Notes under the pieces: model-generated
Databases searched by the model: none
The model's input: the letters and a program-made list of their open reading frames with translations, nothing else
What the model was told of the DNA's origin: nothing
Position numbers and translations under genes: made by a program
NCBI GenBank assembly: GCA_031291675.1
Contig: JARLIO010000083.1
Span: 27,539-91,538 of the forward strand
DNA length: 64,000 nucleotides
Direction: 5' to 3'
Origin: Azospirillaceae bacterium
GTDB taxonomy: Bacteria > Pseudomonadota > Alphaproteobacteria > Azospirillales > Azospirillaceae
Part shown: one piece after another, positions 9,234 through 17,073 of the stretch
Layout: each line of letters starts with the position of its first letter
Position numbering within the stretch: position 1 is the first letter of the stretch

Positions 9234-9551
9234 TTACCGGGGTGGCAGAGCGGGCGCGTCGCGGAGCCGGGACAGGTAAAGACCGTCATGTTCGACAATC
9301 TCCCGCGCCGGCGTCCCGAGAAACGACAGGCCGATGCCGCCGGTGGCGCGCGCGTCCTGCCAGGCCAGGACGACGCTGCCTTGTGCCAGTTCGCCCTGCC
9401 AATCGGTCAGGACCTGCCAGATCCGGTTGCGGACCGCGGCACTCAGGACCGGCGCGACATAAAATCCCGGCCCCAGTTCCAGCATGACCGAGCCGACGAA
9501 GCCGCGCACCCGATCGGGCACGTCACGGGTGATCAGGATCGTCATGGGCAT
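9234..9551 (-). CDS. cas2: CRISPR type I-E adaptation protein Cas2e
   Basis: This 105-residue protein should form the dimeric core of the Cas1-Cas2 integrase that adds spacers. The N-terminus TILITRDVPDRVRGFVGS, the central LELGPGFYVAPVLSAAVRNR and the tail GIGLSFLGTP fit the I-E form of Cas2. The ATG at 9551 is 13 bases after cas1, and the cas1 stop TGA is part of the Shine-Dalgarno TGAGGAG, which indicates translational coupling. Confidence 0.95.
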   Translation of the reverse strand: MPMTILITRDVPDRVRGFVGSVMLELGPGFYVAPVLSAAVRNRIWQVLTDWQGELAQGSVVLAWQDARATGGIGLSFLGTPAREIVEHDGLYLSRLRDAPALPPR

Positions 9552-9564
9552 CGGCGCCCGCTCC

Positions 9565-10431
9565 TCAACTCAGCTCAAACAGGGCCTTGATCCGGTCGAT
9601 CATGGTGGGAATCACCTGCTGTTCGCGCAGGGTGCGCCCCGCGATGCGGCGAACCAGCCGTTCGACCGGGGTGTCCGCGTCCTTTTGTGCCGCCCGGACC
9701 CCCTCGAAGGCAACGGGCACGGTCACGCTGTCGCGAAACAGGTCGGCGATATCCAGCACGAAGGCATTGGCCGAATCCTCGTGGATGAAACCTAGTTGCG
9801 GCACCGCCGCGGTCGCGGCGACGGCAATCGCGGCCGCCGCTTCGATTGCCGTCGCGGCATGGTTGATCGCCTGGTTGGGCAGATCCGCGGCCCCGGGATT
9901 GGCGCGGTCATAACGCCGGCCGTTCCAGGCCACGCCATAAAGCTGGGCCAGGCGCTGATAGGTCGCCTTCATGCGCGCACCCTCGATGCCGCGCAGCACC
10001 TCGATCTCCTGGTGCGGCAGGACCTCGCCCAGGCGCCAGGCATAGAGCCGCCGTGCCAGGGACAGCCGCGCGCCATCGGCATCGGCCCAGGCACGGGCGT
10101 GTCGGCGGGCGATCTGGCTGTCGTCGCTGCCCAGCGGCGGAGCGGTATACGCCCGGACCCCATCGTCACCCACGGCGGCCAGTCCGGTGCCATGGCGGGC
10201 CATCAGACGCAGAACGTCATGGCTGACGGTGCTTCCCGGCCCCAGCAGGATCAGGCTGACCCCCTGGAACGGAATGCTGTATACGCCCGCGTCCAGGTCC
10301 GGTCCGCCGGCCGTGGTGAACACCAGACAGCCACTCTCCACCGTCAAGGCACCCCGCGACAGCGCGATCAGGCCATGCCGGTCAGCATGTGGCACCCGCG
10401 CCGTTTCCAGCCCCAGCCGCCCTTTCAACAC
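9565..10431 (-). CDS. cas1: CRISPR type I-E integrase Cas1e
   Basis: This 288-residue Cas1 should catalyse spacer integration at the leader end. Visible active-site elements are the Glu of EGARMKATYQ and the FIHEDSANAFVLDIADLF stretch with the metal-binding His and Asp residues. GPGSTVSHDVLRLMARHGTG is a conserved N-terminal stretch. The start chosen is GTG at 10431 (LKGRLGLETARVPHADRHG), with AGAAGA upstream. The frame is open further, through the leader and array 2, but only because CRISPR repeats lack stops in that frame. It is divergent from array 2, 94 bases away. Confidence 0.95.
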   Translation of the reverse strand: MLKGRLGLETARVPHADRHGLIALSRGALTVESGCLVFTTAGGPDLDAGVYSIPFQGVSLILLGPGSTVSHDVLRLMARHGTGLAAVGDDGVRAYTAPPLGSDDSQIARRHARAWADADGARLSLARRLYAWRLGEVLPHQEIEVLRGIEGARMKATYQRLAQLYGVAWNGRRYDRANPGAADLPNQAINHAATAIEAAAAIAVAATAAVPQLGFIHEDSANAFVLDIADLFRDSVTVPVAFEGVRAAQKDADTPVERLVRRIAGRTLREQQVIPTMIDRIKALFELS

Positions 10432-10490
10432 GTCAGTTTCTTCTCGTAATCCGCGTAATTCCCTGATATCTATACGCCTGTGTTTTCTTC

Positions 10491-10525
10491 GACAAGTGAA
10501 TTTTGTCAGCACCTTACGGTCTAGA
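10491..10525 (+). promoter_or_regulatory. CRISPR leader-proximal block of array 2
   Basis: The block touches the first repeat of array 2 and matches the array 1 leader block at 29 of 35 positions, including the TCTAGA palindrome at the repeat junction. It lies within the 94-base gap between the array and the divergent cas1 start. Sequence further upstream is not visibly similar between the two leaders. Confidence 0.8.
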
Positions 10526-10980
10526 GGCTCCCCCGCACGCGCGGGGATGGACCTTGTCACCCAGAGACTCCAGTGACAGCATCGCCGGCTCCCCCGCACG
10601 CGCGGGGATGGACCCTGGAGCGCATCGTCGGAACCAGACTGTTCAATGGCTCCCCCGCACGCGCGGGGATGGACCTTACGACAAGCGCCCAATGCGTAAG
10701 CCAACGCAGGCTCCCCCGCACGCGCGGGGATGGACCCGGTCGGGTCGTGCCGGTTCGTCTATAACCTGTGGCTCCCCCGCACGCGCGGGGATGGACCCGA
10801 CGCCAAGCGCTTCGCCCAGCGTCACCGGGGGGCTCCCCCGCACGCGCGGGGATGGACCCTTCTTGAGCGGGTCGAGGCCGCCAAGAGAACGGGCTCCCCC
10901 GCACGCGCGGGGATGGACCTGTCGGCAGAGACACGGCTGGCAACCTCATTGCGGCTCCCCCGCACGCGCGGGGACGAACC
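10526..10980 (+). CRISPR. CRISPR array 2, type I-E, 8 repeats and 7 spacers
   Basis: Repeats of 28 nt start at 10526, 10587, 10648, 10709, 10770, 10831, 10892 and 10953, again with an exact 61-nt period and 33-nt spacers. The repeat core is CCCCCGCACGCGCGGGGA; it differs from array 1 at two positions (CAC in place of TAT). Here CCCCGC and GCGGGG pair perfectly around a 4-nt loop. The last repeat reads GGGGACGAACC in place of GGGGATGGACC, marking the leader-distal end on the right. All seven spacers differ. Confidence 0.98.
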
Positions 10981-11140
10981 CCTGTCATAACTTACGATAA
11001 TAAGGCCGAGGGGCATCGGCGCTCGCCGCCCCATCGCGGCCCCGGCCGCGTTTCGGGCCAATTTTTCGATTGAAATTGCCGTGGCGCCGGTTCATTGCCA
11101 GAAGGCGAAACTTCACCTCTGACACGGCGGGATCGGTGGC

Positions 11141-11878
11141 ATGGCGAGTAGAATTACAGCGATCGCGCTGTCAGTGATGGCAGCAACCCTTTCAGCGTGT
11201 GCGACGCCAGAACCGGCGACCACGCCTCTGGCGTCGGGGCTCAACGCTTTGTATGAGGACTCGATTCGGGCGGCGGCGGTCCGTCAGCCGGATTGGAATG
11301 TGCCGCTGCGCGCGCTCGGGGACGGTCCGACCGTCACGGTCGGGACCTTCACGGCCTATCCCAACCTGGACACGGTGAATTATTATGTCTGGGTGTCGGT
11401 TCCCGCCCAACTGTGGGAGCTGTGCCGCCGCAAGCCCGATCCCGTGCTGGCGATCCAGCAGATTCTGGGCCTGCCGCCCCAGGCCGACCCCGGGGCGGGC
11501 AAGGCCTGGCATCTGTTCCTGTTCCAGGTGCCACGGACGTCGCTGTTCCGGCCCTGTCCCGGCGGGGTCGATCCCGACGCGCCGGCCGAGGCGCCACGCT
11601 GCCGCGCCGGCAATAGCCTCGATCCCCAGCTGGATCCGGAAACGCAGCGCTTCCTGCTCAACCAGTACTGGACGGCGCACCATGCCAGCGTCACCGTCGC
11701 GGGCCGGACCAGCTACGGTTATCCGTGGACGGCGATGGGTTGGACCTATGACTGGGATCCCGAGTCCAAGAGCCATATCGGCGCGTCGGAATTCGTGGTG
11801 CGCAAGGGGACCCCGACGGACAAGGTGACCTCGGTCACCCCGGCGGCGTTCTGCGGCGCGTCTCAGCCGCCGGCCTGA
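11141..11878 (+). CDS. Putative lipoprotein of unknown function
   Basis: This 245-residue protein has a type II signal peptide: a short basic start, a hydrophobic core (IAIALSVMAATLSAC) and a lipobox LSAC with Cys about residue 21, so it is probably lipid-anchored in the envelope. The mature part is rich in Trp, Tyr and Pro, with TVNYYVWVSVPAQLWELC and YPWTAMGWTYDWDP. No family was recognised. It stands alone between CRISPR array 2 and the draTG region. Confidence 0.8.
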   Translation: MASRITAIALSVMAATLSACATPEPATTPLASGLNALYEDSIRAAAVRQPDWNVPLRALGDGPTVTVGTFTAYPNLDTVNYYVWVSVPAQLWELCRRKPDPVLAIQQILGLPPQADPGAGKAWHLFLFQVPRTSLFRPCPGGVDPDAPAEAPRCRAGNSLDPQLDPETQRFLLNQYWTAHHASVTVAGRTSYGYPWTAMGWTYDWDPESKSHIGASEFVVRKGTPTDKVTSVTPAAFCGASQPPA

Positions 11879-12110
11879 CAGAGCCTGTCTTGTCGCCGTT
11901 GCGCCCGAAAGCGGACAAGCGGGAATTGGTCCGGAGGGAAGGTCAAAGCGCCACGCCGACGGCCGGAGGATCGTGGCTGACCCCGGCCGCACCCGGGGCG
12001 TGGCTCCGGTCCGGTGCGGGGACTGTCCGGAAAGATAGGCCGTCGAGGTTTGCTGACGACATCGGCGGGTGTGTTAGGCTGAAGCCATCTGTCCCCGGAC
12101 CCGGCACGCC

Positions 12111-12518
12111 ATGTCCGATACGCCGTCGCCCGATTCGGACGCGTTGATTGCCGTGCTGCGGCAACTCAGTGATGTTCAGGCTCGCAGTGTCATCGCCGAG
12201 GATCATCTGGTCAAGATCCGGGCGCAACTGGACCGGTTGAAGCCCGGGGTCGTGGTGCATCTCCATGACATCGCCCTGCCCAACGACTATGACGTCTCTT
12301 TCCGCCCGTGGTACTGGAACGAACAGTATCTGCTGGCGGTCTATCTGATGAACGGTGCCGCACGGATCCGTCCGTTGTTTCCCACCAGTTTCGTTTGCAA
12401 CCATCCCGCTCTGGCCGCGCATTTTGCGACACCGTTCGCGTTGCCGGGGCTGTCGCTGTCCTGGAAAGGCGGGGGGTCGATGTGGTTTACCCACACCGCG
12501 GGGCTGCCCGATCCATGA
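12111..12518 (+). pseudogene. C-terminal remnant of a SAM-dependent methyltransferase
   Basis: The 135-codon frame contains LKPGVVVHLHDIALPNDYDV, then WYWNEQYLLAVYLM, PLFPTSFVCNHPAL and GGGSMWF. These resemble the end of class I methyltransferases often found in polysaccharide clusters, with the HDI and WNEQY elements. The SAM-binding glycine loop and the rest of the Rossmann fold are absent; the first 40 residues look unrelated. No in-frame N-terminal part is found just upstream. It is therefore probably a decayed gene, though a short expressed protein cannot be excluded. It ends six bases from the draG stop, tail to tail. Confidence 0.5.
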
Positions 12519-12524
12519 TCCCGG

Positions 12525-13424
12525 TCAGGCCGGTTCGCGGAACGCCGGGGCAAAGCCGAGCAGGCTGTCGACCTGGGCGCGGATTTCGCGTTCGACCGCT
12601 TTGTCGAGCTTGCGCAGCCAGCGCGGGGGAATAGCCCGGACGCCATAGGTGGCGCCGGCCAGCATGCCGGCGATGGCGCCGGTGGTATCGGCGTCGCCGC
12701 CTTGATTGACAGTCTCGACGATGCAGGATTCGATGCTGTCGGTTTCGAAATAATAGTGCAGGACCGTTTGCATCGTGTCGACGATGTAGCCCGTCGATAA
12801 TTGGGGATAGGGGCTGAAGCGGAATTTCCGGTTCTGCTCGACCAACTGGTTGGCGAGGATCCGGCACGCCTTGATGCCACCGCCCAGGATCAGGCTGCGG
12901 ATCATGTGGCCCAGCGCCAGTGTCGCCATGTCGGACAGCGGGTTGTTGTGGGTGATATGGGCCTGTTCCAGGGTTTGGCGGGTGAATGCTGCGTCATCGC
13001 CCAGGGTGGCCAGACAGACCGGCAGATTGCGCATCGCGGCGCCGTTGCCGGCACTGGCCTCGTGGGGCGGCGATTCCAGCGTGCCATGGATGATGTAGGC
13101 GCGGATGCCCCGGCGCGTCGTGTCGCCGACATCGGCAGGAACCCCGCGCAGCCACGCCGCAAATTCGTCGGCGACCGCGGTCAGGTTCCAGAGGCCCCCG
13201 GTGGCGATCAGGGCGCGGCCGATGCACAGGCTCATCTCGGTGTCGTCGGTGACCTGTCCGGGTGCCAGCCGCAGCCAGCCGCCGCCCTTGAGATGTTGAT
13301 GAACGCCATGGTCGCGGGTGATTTCGCTGCGCGTCATGAATTCGACAGTGGCACCGAGAGCGTCGCCGCAGGCGAGGCTCAGATAGGCGCCCAGTGCCCG
13401 CTCGCGGATCCCGTCATCGATCAT
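12525..13424 (-). CDS. draG: ADP-ribosyl-[dinitrogen reductase] hydrolase DraG
   Basis: DraG removes ADP-ribose from the Fe protein of nitrogenase (NifH) and so reactivates nitrogen fixation. The 299-residue protein has the binuclear-metal motifs of the ADP-ribosylglycohydrolase fold: LACGDALGATVEFM near residues 17-30, VTDDTEMSL near 59, and GGDADTTGAIAGMLAGATYG near 242. It follows draT by 28 bases on the same strand, the arrangement known from Rhodospirillum rubrum and Azospirillum. No nif gene lies in the window. Confidence 0.95.
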   Translation of the reverse strand: MIDDGIRERALGAYLSLACGDALGATVEFMTRSEITRDHGVHQHLKGGGWLRLAPGQVTDDTEMSLCIGRALIATGGLWNLTAVADEFAAWLRGVPADVGDTTRRGIRAYIIHGTLESPPHEASAGNGAAMRNLPVCLATLGDDAAFTRQTLEQAHITHNNPLSDMATLALGHMIRSLILGGGIKACRILANQLVEQNRKFRFSPYPQLSTGYIVDTMQTVLHYYFETDSIESCIVETVNQGGDADTTGAIAGMLAGATYGVRAIPPRWLRKLDKAVEREIRAQVDSLLGFAPAFREPA

Positions 13425-13452
13425 GGGCTGAGCAATTTTGGTGATGATCGCA

Positions 13453-14334
13453 TCATAGCACCGATACCGTAACGCGATAATCGCCGCCGATCACCAGGAA
13501 TTCGCCTTCGCCGGCAAATGGGTAGCGCGGCAGTAGCTCACGGAAGAACAGCAGCTTGACCAGAGGGACGCGGGCTTCAAGAATATGGTCGCCGAACTGG
13601 CCGGCAATGTCGCGGTCCTCGGTGAAGGAAACCAGATTGTTGAGCCGCAGCACCGCGGTGCGCCGGTCGGGACGCGCCAGGATCGGGTGTTCGTCAAAGT
13701 CGTTGACGCCGCGATACAGCGTCCGATGCGCGCCGCTGGCGACGATGCGCCAGGCGCTGTGCAGCGACCACTGGCAAAACTCGTAGAGCAGATCGAGTTG
13801 CAGGGCGATCATGTTGTTGGAAAAGCGCGATGACAGCTTCTCCTCGACATAGGCCATGGTCCGTTCGTCGGACAGGCGCCGCAGCGGGCCCTTGTGATAG
13901 GTGGGCATCAGGCCAAAGCGGCTTTCGACCCAGCCCTTCAGGACCGCGCCTTCGGTGCTGTTGGCATCGAACATCCAGCCCTTGAGCAGGCGCAGATAGC
14001 TGGCACGGAAGCGGCGGCGTCCGTCGGGACCGTCGCGACCGCTGAAATCGGGCGACAGCTCGAACCGGTGCGCCATGTAGTTCTGGAACACGGTCGCGGC
14101 CTCATCGGCGGAAACGGCCAGTTCCAGGGCGCCGAACAGCTCGGCATGGGTCGAGCGGGTGCCGGCGATGTGCAGCGCCGTGGGCTCGTCGTTGAAGGCG
14201 GCGCTGCCGAGATGGGCGGTCGGGACCTTGACCAGATTGCTGCGAAACCCGCGCGCCGGATGGGGCGGCGGCTCGTCAAAAGCCGGATTGGCAGGGACGT
14301 CTTCCGGGGCGGCACGGTCGGTGGTGTCGGGCAT
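13453..14334 (-). CDS. draT: NAD+-dinitrogen-reductase ADP-D-ribosyltransferase DraT
   Basis: DraT transfers ADP-ribose from NAD+ to an arginine of NifH, switching nitrogenase off in response to ammonium or energy loss. The 293-residue protein fits the family: RSNLVKVPTAHLGSAAFND, FQNYMAHRFELSP, RRFRASYLRLLKGWMFDANS, GWVESRFGLMPTYHKGP, TLYRGVNDFDEHPIL and NNLVSFTEDRDIA. The first 30 residues are a Pro/Asp-rich extension before the conserved part. It is the first gene of a draT-draG operon; its promoter must lie in the 464-base gap to lpxA. Confidence 0.95.
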   Translation of the reverse strand: MPDTTDRAAPEDVPANPAFDEPPPHPARGFRSNLVKVPTAHLGSAAFNDEPTALHIAGTRSTHAELFGALELAVSADEAATVFQNYMAHRFELSPDFSGRDGPDGRRRFRASYLRLLKGWMFDANSTEGAVLKGWVESRFGLMPTYHKGPLRRLSDERTMAYVEEKLSSRFSNNMIALQLDLLYEFCQWSLHSAWRIVASGAHRTLYRGVNDFDEHPILARPDRRTAVLRLNNLVSFTEDRDIAGQFGDHILEARVPLVKLLFFRELLPRYPFAGEGEFLVIGGDYRVTVSVL

Positions 14335-14798
14335 GACCCGGTCGATCCTGTCAGTTCGGCATGGTCCCGCTTTCTAGCAAATTTTGCGCAAATTGGGCAG
14401 CGCCTCGACGCGTTGCCGGGCGCGCAACGGGTCCGGCCGAAACCAGGAACACCGGAAGAGACCGCCTCCATGGCGCCATCGTTCGGATTTCGTCCAAAAT
14501 CTTGACACCAGGTCGCATGCGGCAACGCCGTGGTGAAGGCGTCGAGACTCTCGAAATTTGCTGTTCCGCGGCTCCCCGGTTCCGTGCTTCCGCCGGTTGC
14601 GTCGCCCGGAATGGCCGTCAGCAACATGCCGCAACAAAATGTGACCGTCCTGTCGTGACAAGCCGCTTGGCAGCGGGCCGGCGCCGCGGTAAGCGGTAGG
14701 GGCCGGGATGGTGCCAGCGGTGGCATTCCGGCATCATGGGCCCGCGGCATCACCGGGGCCGGCGGTACGGGGTGTTTATGCCCGGCAAGGGGAATTTC
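14335..14798. other. Intergenic region between divergent draT and lpxA
   Basis: These 464 bases hold no convincing gene in either direction. They should contain the promoters of draT and lpxA. The sequence is mixed GC with short AT-rich patches near 14375-14395 and 14490-14510. A TTGCT element on the minus strand near 14376 resembles a sigma-54 -12 box, but the -24 GG is missing. Confidence 0.5.
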
Positions 14799-15617
14799 AT
14801 GGTTCATCCGACATCGATTGTCGATCCCGCGGCGACACTGGGGGGCGATGTTGAAATCGGCCCGTACTGCGTGATCGGGCCCGATGTCGAACTGGGGGAC
14901 GGGGTTCGGTTGGAATCCCATGTCGTCGTCCAGGGGCGGACGAAGGTCGGGGCGCGGACCCGGATCTTTCCCTTTGCTTCAATCGGTCATGAACCGCAGG
15001 ACCGCAAATATGCGGGCGAGGCGTCATCGCTGGAAATCGGTGAGGATTGCGTGATCCGCGAGCATGTCACGATCAATCCCGGCACCGCGGGGGGCGGGAT
15101 GGTGACGCGGGTTGGCGCCCGCTGCCTGATCCTGACCGGGGCGCATATCGCCCATGATTGCCAGATCGGTGTCGGCGTGACGATCGTCAATCAGGTGCTG
15201 CTGGGCGGGCATATCGTGGTTGGCGATTATGCCGTGCTGGGCGGCGGGGCGGCGATCCATCAGTTTGTGCGCATCGGCCGCCACGCCATGATCGGCGGTC
15301 TGGCCGGTGTCGAACACGACGTCATTCCGTTCGGTTTGGTGCTCGGCAATCGCGCGCGGCTCCAGGGCTTGAACCTGATCGGCCTGAAGCGGCATGGTTT
15401 TTCGCGCGAGGAGATCAGGCTGGCCCAGGACGCCACGGCCTATCTGTTTGGTCCCGGCATTGTGCCGTTGAAATCGCGGGCGGCGCAGGCCGCCGGCCTG
15501 TTTGCCGATGGCGAGGCGGCGATGGAAATTGTGCGCTTCGCCCAGGATTCCAGCCGTCGCTCCCTGGTTCAGGCCGAAGACGGTGCGTTCCGCGACGTCG
15601 CCGAACCGGTCGACTGA
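14799..15617 (+). CDS. lpxA: Acyl-[ACP]--UDP-N-acetylglucosamine O-acyltransferase LpxA
   Basis: LpxA adds the first hydroxyacyl chain to UDP-GlcNAc in lipid A synthesis, in the cytosol. The 272-residue protein starts MVHPTSIVDPAATLGGDVEI and continues with left-handed beta-helix hexapeptide repeats. It contains the catalytic-His region (GAHIAHDCQIG, about residues 118-128) and ends with the C-terminal stretch NRARLQGLNLIGLKRHGFS. The ATG at 14799 has an AAGGGGAA ribosome binding site; upstream in-frame starts lack one. It stands alone rather than in the usual lpxD-fabZ-lpxA-lpxB cluster. Confidence 0.95.
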   Translation: MVHPTSIVDPAATLGGDVEIGPYCVIGPDVELGDGVRLESHVVVQGRTKVGARTRIFPFASIGHEPQDRKYAGEASSLEIGEDCVIREHVTINPGTAGGGMVTRVGARCLILTGAHIAHDCQIGVGVTIVNQVLLGGHIVVGDYAVLGGGAAIHQFVRIGRHAMIGGLAGVEHDVIPFGLVLGNRARLQGLNLIGLKRHGFSREEIRLAQDATAYLFGPGIVPLKSRAAQAAGLFADGEAAMEIVRFAQDSSRRSLVQAEDGAFRDVAEPVD

Positions 15618-15652
15618 GGGACGGAAGCCGCGAGACGCCGCCGTCACCGGAG

Positions 15653-15673
15653 GGGGCCCGACGTTCGGGCCCC
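15653..15673. terminator. Hairpin between convergent lpxA and bfr
   Basis: GGGGCCCGA pairs perfectly with TCGGGCCCC across a 3-nt loop (9-bp stem). It lies 35 bases after the lpxA stop and 34 bases after the bfr stop on the other strand, so it could serve both. There is no T-run on either side, so an intrinsic terminator is likely but not canonical. Confidence 0.55.
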
Positions 15674-15707
15674 ACAATTCAGGCTGTGGTGATCACCCGG
15701 GGCGCGG

Positions 15708-16184
15708 TCACGCCTCGTCGTTGATCTGTTCCTGTTGATAGGCCTGGATGCCGACGCGCTTGATCAGATCGAGCTGGGTCTCGATCCAGTCGATATGCTC
15801 TTCGGTGTCTTCCAGAATTTCGCCGACCAGACGACGGGATTCGTAATCGCGGATCGTCTCGAAATAGGTCATGGCATCGACGACGGTCAGCCGGCTGCCT
15901 TGCTCCAGCCGCAGATCGGCCTCGAGAATCTCAAGAATATCTTCGCCGATGAACAGTTTGTGCAGATCCTGGAGATTGGGAAGTCCTTCCAGGAACAGGA
16001 CTCTTTCAACCAGCTTATCGGCATGCTTCATTTCATCGATGGATTCGTGGTAGACTTTATTTGCGATCCGTTTCAGGCCCCAGTTTTTCAGAATTCGCGC
16101 ATGCAGAAAATATTGGTTAACCGCCGTAAGTTCGTTGGTTAATATTGCATTAAGATGGGTTAGAACCTGAGAATCGCCCTTCAT
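15708..16184 (-). CDS. bfr: Bacterioferritin
   Basis: This 158-residue four-helix ferritin stores iron in a 24-mer that binds haem between subunits. The ferroxidase ligands E18, E51 and H54 and the haem-ligating M52 (DEMKHADK) are at the canonical positions. The E94 and EEHIDW (E127, H130) segments are also present. Length equals that of typical Bfr. It lies downstream of bfd on the same strand with a 136-base gap. Confidence 0.97.
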   Translation of the reverse strand: MKGDSQVLTHLNAILTNELTAVNQYFLHARILKNWGLKRIANKVYHESIDEMKHADKLVERVLFLEGLPNLQDLHKLFIGEDILEILEADLRLEQGSRLTVVDAMTYFETIRDYESRRLVGEILEDTEEHIDWIETQLDLIKRVGIQAYQQEQINDEA

Positions 16185-16320
16185 GTGTCCTCACTGTCGC
16201 TGATAGAACCCGAAAGGGTGACGCCGCATCGCCCCTGAGAGCGAGATTGGCATTATTCAATGTCGCTGACAATGGCTCGGCACCGAAGGATCTGAAAAAG
16301 GCCACGGTTGCTGGTGGCGC

Positions 16321-16572
16321 TCAGGGCGGTACGGCGACGAGGGGAAGCGCAGACCCGGGGCCGGGCGAAATTCGCTCGGTGGGGCGCGGCCTGGCTTCAC
16401 CGCAGGCCGCTATGTGGCCGCTATTGATCATCTGGCGGATATAGGGAATGCATTTCCCGCATTGCGGACGGCAGCCGAATTGGCCAAACACGCTGGCGCA
16501 GGAGCGGGCGCCGTCCGCGACAGCCTGTCTGACCATCTTGTCGTTCAGCGCGTTGCAAACGCAGAGAAACAT
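16321..16572 (-). CDS. bfd: Bacterioferritin-associated ferredoxin Bfd
   Basis: Bfd is a [2Fe-2S] protein that reduces bacterioferritin to release stored iron. MFLCVCNALNDKMVRQAV at the start and PQCGKCIPYIRQM further on give the C-x-C ... C-x2-C ligand pattern of BFD-like domains. The ATG at 16572 is chosen because family members begin directly before the first cysteines; an ATG at 16599 adds nine unlikely residues. The C-terminal 25 residues are a Pro/Gly-rich tail beyond the domain. A Fur-box-like site lies about 40 bases upstream, and bfr follows. Confidence 0.9.
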   Translation of the reverse strand: MFLCVCNALNDKMVRQAVADGARSCASVFGQFGCRPQCGKCIPYIRQMINSGHIAACGEARPRPTERISPGPGSALPLVAVPP

Positions 16573-17073
16573 GGCATCGCCTTGATCGGGGCCTGGCATC
16601 AGATGAAACTAAGAATGATTATCATATAGCGGCAAGGATTCGGGTCACGCCAGCGCCAAAGCGCGACAGTCAGGGATTTTTCCCGTTGCCGCGCTCCGCA
16701 CCGACCCGTCGCCGGTTCGGTGGCGCGCCACAGACGTCACATCAAGAGTCTATCATGGCTTCCAACCCGGCTCGATCGGCGCGGTCCCGGACAAGTTCGA
16801 AATGGGAAGACCGTGGCGTCGATGCAAATCGGAAGGTCTGATATATTTCGGTACCGCAACCCGTCCGGCACATGATTCCGGCCTGGATCGGGGCGCGTAC
16901 CCGCCCGTGATGGCGTCGGGCAGAGCCCTCGCCGGATCAAAGCGAGCCTCCGAGGTCCGCCGTGTCGAGATTTCCACCGCGGATCGCCTGTCGGCGGAAG
17001 GGCAACAACCATTTCTGATAACATCATGCTTGCCGTCGGCTATAACAAACAGTCGCGGCGGGAGGGGAATACG
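16573..17073. other. Intergenic region between divergent bfd and the DUF2336 gene
   Basis: These 501 bases contain the bfd promoter region with its Fur-box-like site and, at the right end, the GGGAGGGGA ribosome binding site of the DUF2336 gene (about 17060-17068). The remainder has no supported gene. Open frames crossing it on both strands lack family features and ribosome binding sites. Confidence 0.5.
16611..16629 (-). promoter_or_regulatory. Fur-box-like operator upstream of bfd
   Basis: Read on the minus strand, the 19 bases match the Fur consensus (three GATAAT-type hexamers) at 13 positions. The central ATGATAATCATT is an exact palindromic core. It sits about 40 bases before the bfd start, where an iron-responsive repressor of the Fur family would block the promoter. 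Which regulator acts (Fur, Irr or RirA) cannot be told from sequence. Confidence 0.6.

Noticed and set aside
10503..11000. Open frames through the CRISPR arrays encoding repeated GSPARAGMD or RVRGS-type peptides
   Set aside because: They arise because the repeat has no stop in several frames; the 61-nt period gives a frame change each unit and there is no ribosome binding site.
14376..14391. Possible sigma-54 promoter for draT (TTGCGC-N5-TTGCT on the minus strand)
   Set aside because: The -12 TTGCT fits, but the essential GG of the -24 element is TG; too weak to call.
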